A stretch of DNA of 64,000 nucleotides, taken from NCBI RefSeq assembly GCF_037392515.1, contig NC_090288.1:56157673-56221672 (forward strand). The letters are read 5' to 3'. This document shows positions 34,560-45,400 of the stretch, piece by piece. The first letter of the stretch is position 1. Each line of letters starts with the position of its first letter. The position numbers were made by a program, and so were the translations under genes. This DNA is from Haliotis asinina. Taxonomy: Eukaryota; Mollusca; Gastropoda; Lepetellida; Haliotidae. The notes under the pieces were generated by a model, which made no database searches, was not told the DNA's origin, and saw nothing but the letters and a program-made list of their open reading frames with translations.

Positions 34560-34632
34560 GGATGAGCAACGTCTTTAATCAGGTGGTGCTACGTTTCGAT
34601 ACAGCTTCTTGTATCGTTGTCAAGCAAGTAAG
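34560..34632 (-). mobile_element. Penelope-type 3' tail fragment
   Basis: On the minus strand: CTTGACAACGATACAAG, a stem partner CTGTATCGAAACGTAGC, then TAAAGACGTTGCTCATCC. Same architecture as the tails at 2655-2740 and 59613-59680. No coding part is attached here. Confidence 0.5.
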
Positions 34633-34810
34633 ATCTTGGGTTATCGATATCATGATGTATCATAGAGACTGATCATCGATAAATGAATTTCGATCGATTA
34701 TCAAATAATAGTGGTAACTTTGAGCAAATGTGATTGATAGATGTGAAAGAAATCAACAGATTTCACATCCGTGATGTGGGGTGACATTTTACGGCTTGAA
34801 TTATCAGAAC

Positions 34811-34893
34811 CACAGGGGCCTGTGACGCTTAGAAACAGCGACGGAAAGACACAAAGGTGCATAGACCCTACCAACTCACTATATTAAAGGAAA
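34811..34893 (+). mobile_element. Half copy of the 11-148 MITE
   Basis: CACAGGGGCCTGTGACGCTT, AGAAACAGCGACGGAAAGAC, GGTGCATAGACCCTACC and TATATTAAAGGAA follow the first half of the element at 11-148, then the match ends. Truncated. Confidence 0.65.
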
Positions 34894-36415
34894 GGAATGT
34901 AACGACGAAAGAATCCCCAATGAAAGTTATATTTTATCACATAAAGTATTTTTAAGACCCCGCCGTGTATTACAGATCAAAAGCAAGATGATTTCCCTAC
35001 AAAACGAGGAATAACTTGTCTCAATCGGATCACTATTTCAAAAGTTTTACGCCACGATTCACCGAAAACAGCTGCCTTCGCAATTCAAAGTCCAAAAATG
35101 GATAAGCCAAGACAGGGAAAACACCTTTTAAATTCGATTATTAATAATATTTATTCCATCCAAGTTGACAGCACATATGTTGGGTTATATTCGATTGGCA
35201 GCAGCATTCCACGAATCACAAAACTTATTGCAAAAAATCTATATATCATGTCCTTGACAGTAAGCAGACATTTTCTCCAAACTCGTCAGCATGCTCACTT
35301 GTCGGCCATAGATGACCTTGACATTCAAGTGACATAAGCAGTAAATTGGTAAGAATAATTTTAGAGGTTACATATTCATAAATACAATTTTCTGAAAATG
35401 AATCAATATTAAATGCGATTTTATAACCTCAAAAATTATTCTTACCAATATACTGTTCCGTACTTCATCCAAAATAGAAGGAATATGGCAAAGTTCATAA
35501 TTTGCGCCCATCAGCAAACGGAAAAAATCTAACAGTATATTTTTATTTTCCACCAATCGGATGGCCCACGCCAGCTTGTGCGGATCTGCTCATTTCACTT
35601 GGATGTCAAAGTCATCAATGGTCGATACTCAGTAATAAACACACTGAACTCACTATAATCTGTCTGTAAACATAAAAAGTACATCAAACGAAGTGAAATT
35701 AAGATTGCAAATCCTCAAATTTTTACCTTGGCAATTGGACATTTGAATCTTAGAATTTTACTCAATTTAGGATAAAAGTTTAAGAAACTATCATAGATTC
35801 AAATAGCTATTATTGGTTTGTCACGACGGGATGAGCGCAGTAGTTTGAACGGTGAAACAAATGTGCTATATGTGATGTGCGTTAAGCCGACTTGTTCTCG
35901 GTGTTTTATGTAATGTAAACTATAATTGCTTGTTAAACATTTTTTAATTCTAAATTCTCAGATTTACGTGTTCAACTGGTAAAGTAAAATTATGAGGTTT
36001 CGGAATCTTAATTTCACTGTTTTCGATTCACTTTTTTGTTTAATGTGAAAGTTATCGGTACGTTTTCACTGCACACAGAATATAGGTATGCACTCACTGT
36101 AACGAAAATAACTAAAAAAATCACTCAAGTCCACAACTTTAAAATGTCACAAATTCATTTACCAATTTCATCAAAATTAAACACTGGCACATTCTTCTTA
36201 CAATCAAGGCAAGGGAACGATTTCTGTGGATTATATAAACCAACTTTGATCGACAATGTTTTGCCCATAACAAATCCATAACGACTGATAAATACACATG
36301 CATAATATCAACAATGTATAGGTGTGTCTGCGACCGTGTTCTCGGATGATGCTACACACCTCATCCAAATGACACACCTAGTCACAGTTAGACGATAAAT
36401 CGTATATTCACCTAC
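34894..36415. other. No gene; one short hairpin
   Basis: AT-rich. At 35345-35369 and 35425-35449 a 25-bp inverted repeat (ATTGGTAAGAATAATTTTAG with AGGTT) encloses 55 bp, probably a decayed MITE. Short ORFs on both strands show no domain. Confidence 0.45.
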
Positions 36416-36427
36416 TTTATTAGAAGC

Positions 36428-37852
36428 TTAATGAGGATGAGTTCGGGTGGATGTTTTTCTGGAGCATGTTAACATACTTGTTGAAGATCTGATGGAGAAT
36501 ACTGGAAAATCGCAATAAGTGGATGGAGTAAAAACAAACCAAACAGAACCTTGTACCCCTGTTTAATAAAAAAAAATATTGTTATGTATATCTTAATCTC
36601 GAAAACAGTTTTGGGGGTCTCAGTTGTGACTATTTTGCATATTGAGTTTACATTTGTGAGTTTAATTTCCTTCGATAGTCGAGCAATCATGCTGCCAAAA
36701 TAGACCCTTTGGTATGTACAGTTTCAGGGGCCTATGCTTCAATATAGACAACATATAATTGTCATATGGACTAACGAGATAAACTTGATAAAGGTTGTAA
36801 CACATGTTGAACTTTACATTGTAATGCGTACCTCTGTAAAACGTGCAGGTGTCATCGTCACTCTGCATGGTGCATATGACATCGTTCCTTTTCAGAACTT
36901 TGGGGTGTTTTGTGTTTGCATCACTGTACCCAAGCATATCATCCATGTTAATTGCTGCCCGTGTGCATGCATGCACTGTGATGCTTGCATCTGAAACAAG
37001 TGAAATTGTATATATACTGTAACACATGCACATGCGCCACCCACTGTTTTTGTGATCTGCCACTTTGGATACTCAATGGTAACTTTCATAACGAGATCTA
37101 TGCCTTGACATCATTGGTTTGATTATGTTTGGCAACTAAACGGATGATGACGATGTGATGACGACCCATTTGCCTTGCAATGGCAATGCATGACATGCCA
37201 GCATTTTTCATGCCTATCACCCCCCATCTCTCAGCGGTAGTTAACTTTCTCCTCACCATGACTGATTTTCTGACTCTAAAGTGAAAGGAGAATCTCACAA
37301 CAGATCGGTGAAACCAAGTGTGTGAAACGTAATTTTCAAGATTCAGATGGTAGGGAAATAGAGTTGCACGTGCAGAACGTTTTCCTTGTCAAATCATGAC
37401 AATCTTAGGTTAAAGAATCTGTGGAAGGCTAATTCAGTCATAAACATTTATAGTTTGTATTTCTGATCTTCAGTGGTGAAATCAAGACACTATGAAAGCT
37501 TTTGTGCATGTGTATATAATACCAATGATGTAACTAAGTTAAAATAAATCAGTTACTTCAAAATGTATTCTGTTCTTTTTATCACGTCCCACCAGGACTC
37601 ACCAGTGCAGTTTAATACTACATTTGGACCAATACAAAATTATTATTCTTGATGAAAGAACGATTATTAGTTTTGTGATTAGTCAGGAACTTTGACAACT
37701 TACCTAGATGATCATCACTGAAAAGTTCAATGTATTCATGGACGTTGTGGGATGTTGGTGTTGGCAACATCTTCCGTTCATCTTGATCCTCGGGGGAAGA
37801 CACATTTACTTGGAGCTCATGGAGTGGGCCCTTTTTCAAATCAGGTAGACCT
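36428..37852 (-). CDS. Candidate three-exon gene, unrecognised product
   Basis: I do not recognise this protein. On the minus strand three exon-like blocks have matching splice phases: 37852-37704 (acceptor GCAG; reads KKGPLHELQVNVSSPEDQDE then HNVHEYIELFSDDHL; donor AG|GTAAGT, phase 1); 36990-36832 (acceptor TTTCAG; 159 bp, ASITVHACTRAAINMDDMLG then RNDVICTMQSDDDTCTFYR; donor AG|GTACGC, phase 1); and 36558-36428 (acceptor TTAAACAG; frame runs to TAA at 36430-36428). An AATAAA follows the stop within about 10 bases (36421-36416). Phases, termini and poly(A) signal agree, which is unlikely by chance, but there is no recognisable domain and the 5' exons are not found. The first intron carries a Tc1-like fragment. 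The alternative is a decayed transposon gene. Confidence 0.35.
37098..37298 (-). pseudogene. Tc1-like transposase N-terminal fragment
   Basis: Minus-strand peptide VRRKLTTAERWGVIGMKNAG, then MSCIAIARQMGRHH and IIRLVAKHNQTND, matches the helix-turn-helix DNA-binding start of Tc1/mariner transposases (compare LNEPQRNQAIGMLLAG at 48738). Only about 50 codons remain; no catalytic domain is nearby. A decayed DNA transposon, distinct in sequence from the copy at 48443-49978. Confidence 0.65.
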
Positions 37853-38152
37853 CTGCTAGTTTACATTTCTGGATAATTGTCAAAATGGAATACTCAGGCA
37901 ATACATGGATATTCTACCAAAATTATATCAATGGATGAACCTAGCAGTATATAGGTAAATTATTTCCATTTAAAGTAGCTACAGCACTTTAGTGATCGTC
38001 AGTGTGATAATTAAGTGAGTAAAATGTAATCAATAATTGTTTTACTATAGAAATCTTGATGAGAATGTTTTCGAAGAGCAAATGTCGTAGTAATTTACTG
38101 GTTGAAGCCTCAGTCTGTCCCTAGGATTTCGTGCCTTCGGTGGTAGGACATG
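37299..38152. other. Little seen apart from exon candidate
   Basis: Outside the 37704-37852 exon candidate I see no gene. Confidence 0.3.
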
Positions 38153-38400
38153 TTGTGAGTGAGTGAGTGAGTGAGTTTAGTTTTACGCCGCACTCAGCAA
38201 TATTCCAGCTATATGGCGGCGGTCTGTAAATAATCGAGTCTGGACCAGACAATCCAGTGATCAACATCATGAGCATCGATCTGCGCAATTGGGAACCGAT
38301 GACATGTGTCAACCAAGTCAGCGAGCCTGACCACTCGATCCCGTTAGTCGCCTCTTACGACAAGCTGAGTCGCCTTTTATGGCAAGCATGGGTTGCTGAA
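38153..38400 (-). repeat. Family B interspersed repeat, full length
   Basis: The plus strand starts GTGAGTGAGTGAGTGAGTGA, then TTTAGTTTTACGCCGCAC, AGCAATATTCCAGCTATATG, GGCGGCGGTCTGTAAATAAT, GATCAACATCATGAGCATCG, and ends with the CTTGTCG-type block and GCAAGCATGGGTTGCTGAA. This is the best-preserved family B copy in the window. Confidence 0.85.
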
Positions 38401-38438
38401 CATGTTGTGACCGGGCTGACGAAAGATCGGGATATTAT

Positions 38439-38575
38439 AAGGGTAACGCTATTTTTCAGGGCATTATCATTTGCAGAAGCCCGAGGTCTTTCACTAACTG
38501 CCCGACGAAGGAGGGCAGTTGAAAAGACCGAGGGCTTCTGCAAATGATAATGCCCTGAAAAATAGCGTTACCGTT
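38439..38575. mobile_element. Foldback MITE with ATTAT target duplication
   Basis: Near-perfect arms: AAGGGTAACGCTATTTTTCA, GGGCATTATCATTTGCAGAA, GCCCGAGGTCTTT, mirrored on the right, with a centre around CCCGACGAAGGAGGG. The direct repeat ATTAT (38434-38438 and 38576-38580) flanks it. Arms are almost unmutated, so insertion looks recent. Confidence 0.85.
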
Positions 38576-39369
38576 ATTATAGCTAAAATGAATAGAATTC
38601 TTTATAAAAGAATAATAAAAACAGCGGCATCGGTTTAGAAGCATTTACTGCCAACAACAAAACAACAGCATTTACTGGCCCACTGACACACATTTTACAA
38701 ATATAGTCACGTCATAGAACAACAGAGATGACTTCACTATTGAAAGTGACGACATTTGACCTTGACCTTTGCTCATACTACCAGCCGCCATTGTTTTCAG
38801 TGATCAACAACGTTAGACTTCAAGTCGATATTTTCATTGCTGTATGTTGTCATTTATGGCACAATCGTTATGGATGGCACAAGCAGGAAAGTGCATAATG
38901 GCACAGGCACATGTGACGAATGTGTGCCAGATACATGGTCAATAATGAACCCAAGTTCATTCGAGCCGTAGGTGATTGAACTTCAACAGCTGAGCTACTT
39001 ATGACGTCACCTAACAGCGGGCTTGATAATGGCCCATCGTCAAGCATTTTGCGGGCGTTATCAAGTTACAGTGGACCGCTCATTTCTGATAACGAGCGGT
39101 CGTTTTCATGATAATTCTATCCATTTTAGCTATAATCTGTCAATAAAGCAAAGGGTCATTTAAAACTGAGCATGTTGTGAACTAAATCAGCTCAGAGTTG
39201 ATCTCATCTTAACAGTAACTTTTTCACCCAAACTCAAACGTATATGCACAACATATGTGCCCCTCCTTTTCAACCTTCACTTTCGTGTCGAAAACATATC
39301 CAAAAGCATCCCGAAAGTATTATTCCCAGTTTTAAATTCTGTGTGTTCAATTTTTTATTCAATGATATC
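38576..39369. other. Region bounded by a 24-bp inverted repeat
   Basis: ATTATAGCTAAAATGAATAG at about 38576 and its reverse complement at about 39113-39136 (CTATCCATTTTAGCTATAAT) enclose some 560 bp with no gene. This may be a nonautonomous element into whose left end the 38439-38575 MITE inserted. Confidence 0.4.
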
Positions 39370-39510
39370 ATGCAACAACAACAACTGTTGAACAACAACA
39401 AAAACAACAACAAAACAACAACAACACAAATCAACAACATAATAAATAAAAAGAAGAAAAAAACAACACACACCCTAAAACAAACAAAACAAATACCCAC
39501 CACCACCTAA
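39370..39510. repeat. A/C-rich low-complexity tract
   Basis: (CAA)n, AAAC and CCACC runs on the plus strand. ORFs on both strands through it are composition artefacts. Confidence 0.8.
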
Positions 39511-40999
39511 CTAAGAAAAACTAAAAACTAAGAAAACTGAACTGAACCGGTATATTTGTTGTTTGCTCGAATCAGTGAATGCTCGAGCTCGCTTTGAACC
39601 AAAGTCGAACCGAGAATCGCTGTGAATGTTTAGGAAAGTACATGAACGTGGATGTGTTTGAAATCACGTCACATTTGTGTCAATTATGTTTTACCCATTA
39701 CATCACAGCAATAATTCAACATGAATCCTTGAATTCCTCATACAATTCAAACTAAAATGACAAATCGTCTTTGTCACCAAAACCAAGTGTCTCAGTGAAA
39801 TCTAGCAAAATATGTCAGGTGTCACGCCGTGAAATGACCACTCGTTTAAACGCGATTTAACACTCTGTATCGTTTTCTCATACTGTGAGTCATCTGTTCG
39901 CCAACTCGTTGAGTTCTACGTCACACCGGAAATATTCCAGCCATAGAGTGACGAGATCAAGTTTGCATTCATTACCAGACGTGCATGAGAGGAGCAAGAG
40001 ATAAGGATAGGTGTATTCCAATATTTTCACGATTCAACAAAATCTGTCATAGCGTGATGTAAGCGTGCCGCCATGACTGACACAAACTCACACAACGATG
40101 ATGGTACTTCTCATTTCTGACTATTTGCCTCTGATCACTGTTGTTAGGTCATCTACATCCGCACGAAGAGCGCGTGAGCACGTGATATGATTACATCAAA
40201 GAGTGACGTCATTAACAATTCACATATACTTCACTTCGAACTCTGTGTTTAAACTATTCAAAACTACGATGTTTTATGCGTTCATTCAAACGATTGGACT
40301 CATTACATAACAGTGGGGACAAGGATAAAAGATGGAATTCCTAAGTATTGAAAGTGCTAAGTGCTTTTGCTAATGAATATTTGTGTCGTTAGCAGTGAAA
40401 GGTACAGTTTGACATTGGAAAACCTGCTCATCTGTTCAGTGATTTTTCAATATGGCGGGCGTTATTGGTGAAGCTGGGATTTTTGAAGAAGAATTGGGCA
40501 TGATATGCCGAAAGATGCTAATGAAGTCATTGTTGCTCGTCGAGTGCCTACATATTTGTCCATGATTGCAAGTCAGATTTATGCAGTGCTTAAATGATGA
40601 CCGCGCCGACAAGATCACAAGATCAGGCTCTTGGTGGACTGGTAGGGGAGACCGGGTCAAAGGGCGCCCCCAGGGCAAAGTGACTAATCAGTCAACCACA
40701 GATGACGTCATGCATCGTGCTAGATGACGGGATCTTAAATAACAAGCATAAAAACGGTACGTGGGGAAAAAGTTTGAATTTAGCATTTTCATGTTTGAAT
40801 CATGACAAAAATCACTAACTTACTAGTGGCTTCGTTACTGACCAAGTTAAAACTTAACTATTTAAGTGGAAATATAACGTGGAAGCTTGTAATTCTACAG
40901 TTGGCATGCACGTATTACATCTTCACGTTTATTTCATTTCCATTTCAAGAAAGCACATACTTTGGGGCAAAACGCACCAGTACCGGAAATTGGATAAAA
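39511..40999. other. No gene seen
   Basis: Intergenic DNA with CRE-like TGACGTCA sites near 40203 and 40700. Short ORFs only. Confidence 0.35.
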
Positions 41000-41095
41000 A
41001 ACACAAAAACAAAACACCCCCCCCCCCCCCCTAAAAAAAAAACCCTCAAAAAACAAAAAACAAAACAAAAAACAAAACGAAAACAAACCAGAGAC
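41000..41095. repeat. A/C-rich low-complexity tract
   Basis: AAAAC repeats with a long C run and A runs on the plus strand; spurious ORFs on both strands. Confidence 0.85.
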
Positions 41096-41784
41096 TCGTT
41101 GTCTTAGAGTAGCAATATCAAATGTATTTTTCTCTGGACTGGACGATGACACACAGTGGTGTTTTGTCCTTTTACTTTTCAGTCTCATTCGATGCCACCT
41201 GTACTTTGGGTTGAAGTTAACAGAAGTGTTCATGGACCATAAAAATAGACCAAAGGAAGATGATGATCCTTTGTCAGTACTTGCATTCGACAAGAAATAC
41301 CTTCGTCACATACCAGTGTTGACTTCAAGGAGGCCTACGTAGATGATTTGCGTATTGAAAGATAATGGTGCGTAATTACAAAAGGAAAAGAGACCATAGT
41401 AGTTATGGTGTAGATTCACCGAAGCGACCCATGGCTGCTGTCAAAGAAGGAACATTTATTTCGTCGGCTTCCAAGAACTTCAATATTTCAAGGAAAACAC
41501 TATCACGCCATTTGAAAGGTGTAGTTAAAGAACCCGGTTCCGCAGAACTTGGGCGATACAGACCAACATTAGATGACACGTACGCACTTGAACTAGTCAA
41601 TCACATTATTACTACACAACAAATGTACTGCGGACTGCATACTAGAGACATTCGGAAATTAGCTTTTGATTTAGCAGCGAGCAAAAGAAAAGCCGGATAA
41701 GACTGGTTATCCAACTTTTAGAAGTTACACCCAGAGCTGTCCATTAGGAAACCAGAAGCTTCAAGCTTGAGCTTAACATACCAG

Positions 41785-41902
41785 GCTAGCTATTCTCGAA
41801 ACGTTCGTAACCCTACGGACTTCTTAAGCCCATTCTTAACACATAGACTACGATCAAATTTAAGAATTCTTAGAGCCACGAACGTTTCGAGAATAAGGGC
41901 CC
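41785..41902. mobile_element. MITE inserted in the pogo transposase
   Basis: Inverted arms TATTCTCGAAACGTTCGT and ACGAACGTTTCGAGAATA flank about 70 bp with CTTAAG and TTAAGAATTCTTAG. Removing it brings transposase fragments before (SIRKPEASSLSLTYQ) and after (VDKFYILLRDQINEY) next to each other, so it postdates the pogo insertion. Confidence 0.7.
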
Positions 41903-42779
41903 TGCTGTAGACAAGTTTTATATACTTTTGAGAGATCAAATTAATGAATATTCAATTCAAGAGTGTTCCCTATGAAACATGGATGAGACTGGTCTGACGG
42001 TGGTCCACAAGCAGGACATATTCTCGCGAAGAAAGGTCAAAAGTAGGTGGTGAAAGGGGTAAAACAATCACTGTGGTGTGTTGTTTCTGTGCAGTTGGCA
42101 CATACGTACTCCCAATGATGATATATCCACGTAAAAGAATGGCTCCAACTCTGACGAAGGGAGCTCCTGTTGGGTCACTGGCGAAATATAGTGGAAATAG
42201 GTGGTTGAATCAGGATTCGTTTCTTGACTGGTTACGTTATTTCAGAGACTTTGTTCAACCTACACGTGAGAAACCTACACGTGCTTGATTGTCACTATTC
42301 CCATAAACACTTGAAGCAATCTCATTTGCCAGAGACAACCACATTTCGATGTTGGATTTACCGCCCAACACAACCCATCGACTTCAACCATTGGACTGCA
42401 CCTCCTTTGGCCCGTTGAAGACAAATTTTCATCGGGAGCAGACAGGTGGATGCTGCTGAATCCAGGAAAGGGAATATCAGTGTTTGAAATGGCCCAACTA
42501 TTTGGGGATGCTCACAGAAAAATATCGACGATGCTAAAAGCTACCAGTGGTTACCACTGCACTGGTATGTGGCCATTCTTCTCGAAAGAAGATTTCAGGG
42601 CTGCACAGATGTCAGAGGAACCAACACCGGAAGCAGATCCAGAAGCAATACAGGATTCTGGTGAAGGTCAGACATCCACAGCTGCTAGCGTCTCCCAGGA
42701 AGCCTCTGCTGCTCAATCTATCAATGTTGAGTCCCCTGAACTCAACCAGCCAAACTCATCTCATGCAGATGAAGATGAA

Positions 42780-42905
42780 ACAAAAAAAAAAAAAGCGAAA
42801 AACAAAACAAAGCAGATAAACAAAAAACAAAAAACCCAAACAAACAATAAAAAAAACCCCAAACCAAACCAAACAAAAACAAAAACAAAAAAACAACCCC
42901 AAAAA
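42780..42905. repeat. A/C-rich low-complexity tract
   Basis: Runs of A with AAAC and CCCC blocks, on the plus strand, inside the 3' part of the pogo element. Lysine/threonine ORFs here are artefacts. Confidence 0.85.
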
Positions 42906-43084
42906 TAAACAAAACGAAGTTTCGTTCCACTGACAACAGAGAAACAAACAATTTGTTTGCATTGTAACGAAAAAAACACTGACCCACCCAATGAACTCGA
43001 ATTCTGGTATCATGCAGAATGTGGTATTGATGAAGATGTTTGTGATTTATGCAAATGATGCATTTACTTTGACACGCCCGGAGT

Positions 43085-45400
43085 ACCCAGAGGCTCTGAC
43101 AGTTTGAAGGGAAGTACTGCTTCAGATGTCAACGTTTTAACAGCAAATGTAAAAACTGTAGCAATAAATGGTGTTTCCGATGTGGAAGCGCTTTTCATCT
43201 CGCTAACGCTTGTAAACATAAAAAGGCCGTGTGTTTGAACTGTAACACGCGTGAGCATTTGCAGTCAGTGGGTTGACGTCAGAGGTCAGGTCATGACCCA
43301 GGTTCACGACCTTCACTTTCCGCAAGTGGCGTGGTGAACAAACATGGCGGTGTAAACAATTCAAGTAATTCTCGTGTGAAACCAACTGACACAAAGGTGA
43401 CTTTGAACTGTATCCTGAGGACCTTGCGTATTGTTTGAGTCATATGTATGCTTGGCAAGAGAAAAGTGCCGATGTTATTTGGGTGACTGTGAATGTCAAC
43501 GGCGGTGATATGCTATCTGAGTTGAATCCCGGGTCGAGGCATTCACTCATCAAAGTGAGGACCTTTGAAGATAAGTTCACAGGATGCGAAATACGGAAGC
43601 TGTAAATTAACATTAGAATGACAACGACATACAAAAACTTGATTTACACGTTGTGAAAGGGAGTGACCATCCCTGCTCTGTAGAACATGGTTGCCATTTG
43701 CTTACATTGACCGGAAACGCGTGTGAGAAGACATTTATTATTGCAAGGAAGAGAAGATACGCAAATTCAAGAATCATTTGTCAAATACTGTGATGTTTTG
43801 CTCAGATCAGATAAGTACAGTTATGGACATCAGAGCTCACTTATCCCGCAAAAGTGGAGTGTCTCCATGATTCATGAAGGCAAGACCAGTGCTCTATGCT
43901 CTACAAGAGAGAGTAAATGAGGAAATAGATAAGATGGAGAAACATCGTGTGTTAGTCAAAGCTGATCACAGTGAATGGGCAACTCCTGTAGTATCTGTGA
44001 TCAAAAGTGATTCAAGTCTAAGGATATGTGGGGGTTTCAAATCCACGGTGAATCCTGTTCTTAACAATAACAAGTACCCACTACACACAACTGAAGATCT
44101 GTTTGCCACACATGCAGAAGGGCAGAAGTTTCCTAAAATAGATCTTACCCATGACTATCAACAAATGGAAGTTGATGCTGATTGTCAGTAGTTCAGATAC
44201 AGAATACTAGCATTTGGTATCACATCAGCTCCAGCGATAATTCATCAGCCAAGGACCAAGTGTTGCAAGGACACCAAGTTTTGTGTCACCAAGATGATAT
44301 TTTGGTGACTGGTGCAAATTATAAGGAACATTTCAGAAACATCAAACAGGTGATGAAAAAACTGTAGGATTATGGTTCGAGAATCCAAAAGCAGAAATGT
44401 ATATTTTTGTTGACTCTGTGAAGTACTTGGGACACTTGATTGACAGAAATAACTTGCATACAAGTCAGGTCAAAGTACAAACTGTACAAGATGCACCAAG
44501 ACCGGGAAATGTATCCCGGTTTCCCACCTTGTACAATGGGCGTTTCATTGTTCTTCACCCGTTGAATCACCATGAGGAAGGGCACTGAGTGGGTTGGGTC
44601 TTATCAGTGTGAGGACGCATTTAACAAATACAATACTATCATAGCCAGTTCTGAGGTACTCTCTTAAAACGATCCTTCACGTTCATTGCGGCTAACGTCT
44701 GACGCCTCTTCATATGCATCAAGAATTTTGTCTGCAGTTGAAAGAAGCCATTCTTTCATTCTCAAATTGGTCGAGAAGCATTGGGTATCACATTTGGTGT
44801 AGATCGGTTCACCAGCACTTCCCACAGGTAACTGAGTACAGGCCCTTGACAGCTCTGTTCGGAGCTGCTAATCCAGTGCCGGCAACCACTGCAGTTCGCA
44901 TGCAGAGGTGGACGATAATACTGAGTGGGTCAGAGAAGTATACCAATGCGGATTTGTTATCTAGGTTGCCTTTGAGAACAACATTAGACAATGATAACTT
45001 TCGAGATGATGCAGCGCTGTTGTACAACAGCCAGTTTGAACAGGTGCCCCTGTCTTGCGCCGAATATCAGGAATGAAACAACACGCGATGCATTGTTGTC
45101 CCAAGTGTACACAGCACTGATGAATGGATGATACAAAGAGCAGGAAGATAATGCTCTGATGAAACATGTTTACACAAGGAGAAATGAACTCTCTATGCAT
45201 AAGGGTTGTGTGGTGTGGGCAGTGAGAGTTGTCATTCTAATGAAGATGAAAGAACATGTATTACAATAACTACACATGGGCCATTTTGGTGTAGTGAAGA
45301 TGAAATCAGTAGCCAGGAGCTACATTTGACAGGGACATTGGGGGTATCGCAAGACATGCTCAACATGCCAGAGTAATCAACGAATGAATTTGCTTCAAGT
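43085..45400 (+). mobile_element. Fossil Ty3/Gypsy-type LTR retrotransposon
   Basis: Recognisable parts lie in the usual order on the plus strand: Cys/His zinc-knuckle remains of gag near 43110-43260, a reverse transcriptase stretch around 43880-44470, RNase H-like remains up to about 45000, and the zinc-binding start of an integrase near 45270-45390. The element is broken, with many breaks, and no intact gene survives. No LTRs were found at either end. Degree of decay suggests an old copy. It abuts the pogo element on its left. Confidence 0.75.

Larger units (their letters stand above)
41365..43058 (+). pseudogene. pogo/Tigger-like DNA transposase, decayed
   Basis: The N-terminus at 41365 (MVRNYKRKRDHSSYG, then AVKEGTFISSASKNFNISRK and TLSRHLKG) is the psq-type helix-turn-helix of pogo elements, followed by a CENPB-type part (KLAFDLAASK, DWLSNF). 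Catalytic-core pieces follow in shifting frames: MDETGLTVVHK near 41977, CCFCAVGTYVLPMMIYPRKR, the second-Asp motif DCHYSH near 42284, and the third-Asp motif QPLDCTSFGPLK near 42387. A C-terminal stretch (FEMAQLFGDAHRKISTMLKA, TGMWPFFSKEDFRAAQ) matches the usual pogo tail. It ends in CLHCNEK..WYHAECG..CDLC, a Cys-rich PHD-like remnant (about 42950-43057). Stops and frameshifts separate the pieces, a MITE interrupts it (41785-41902), and an A/C-rich tract (42780-42905) has expanded near the 3' end. Not functional. Confidence 0.85.
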
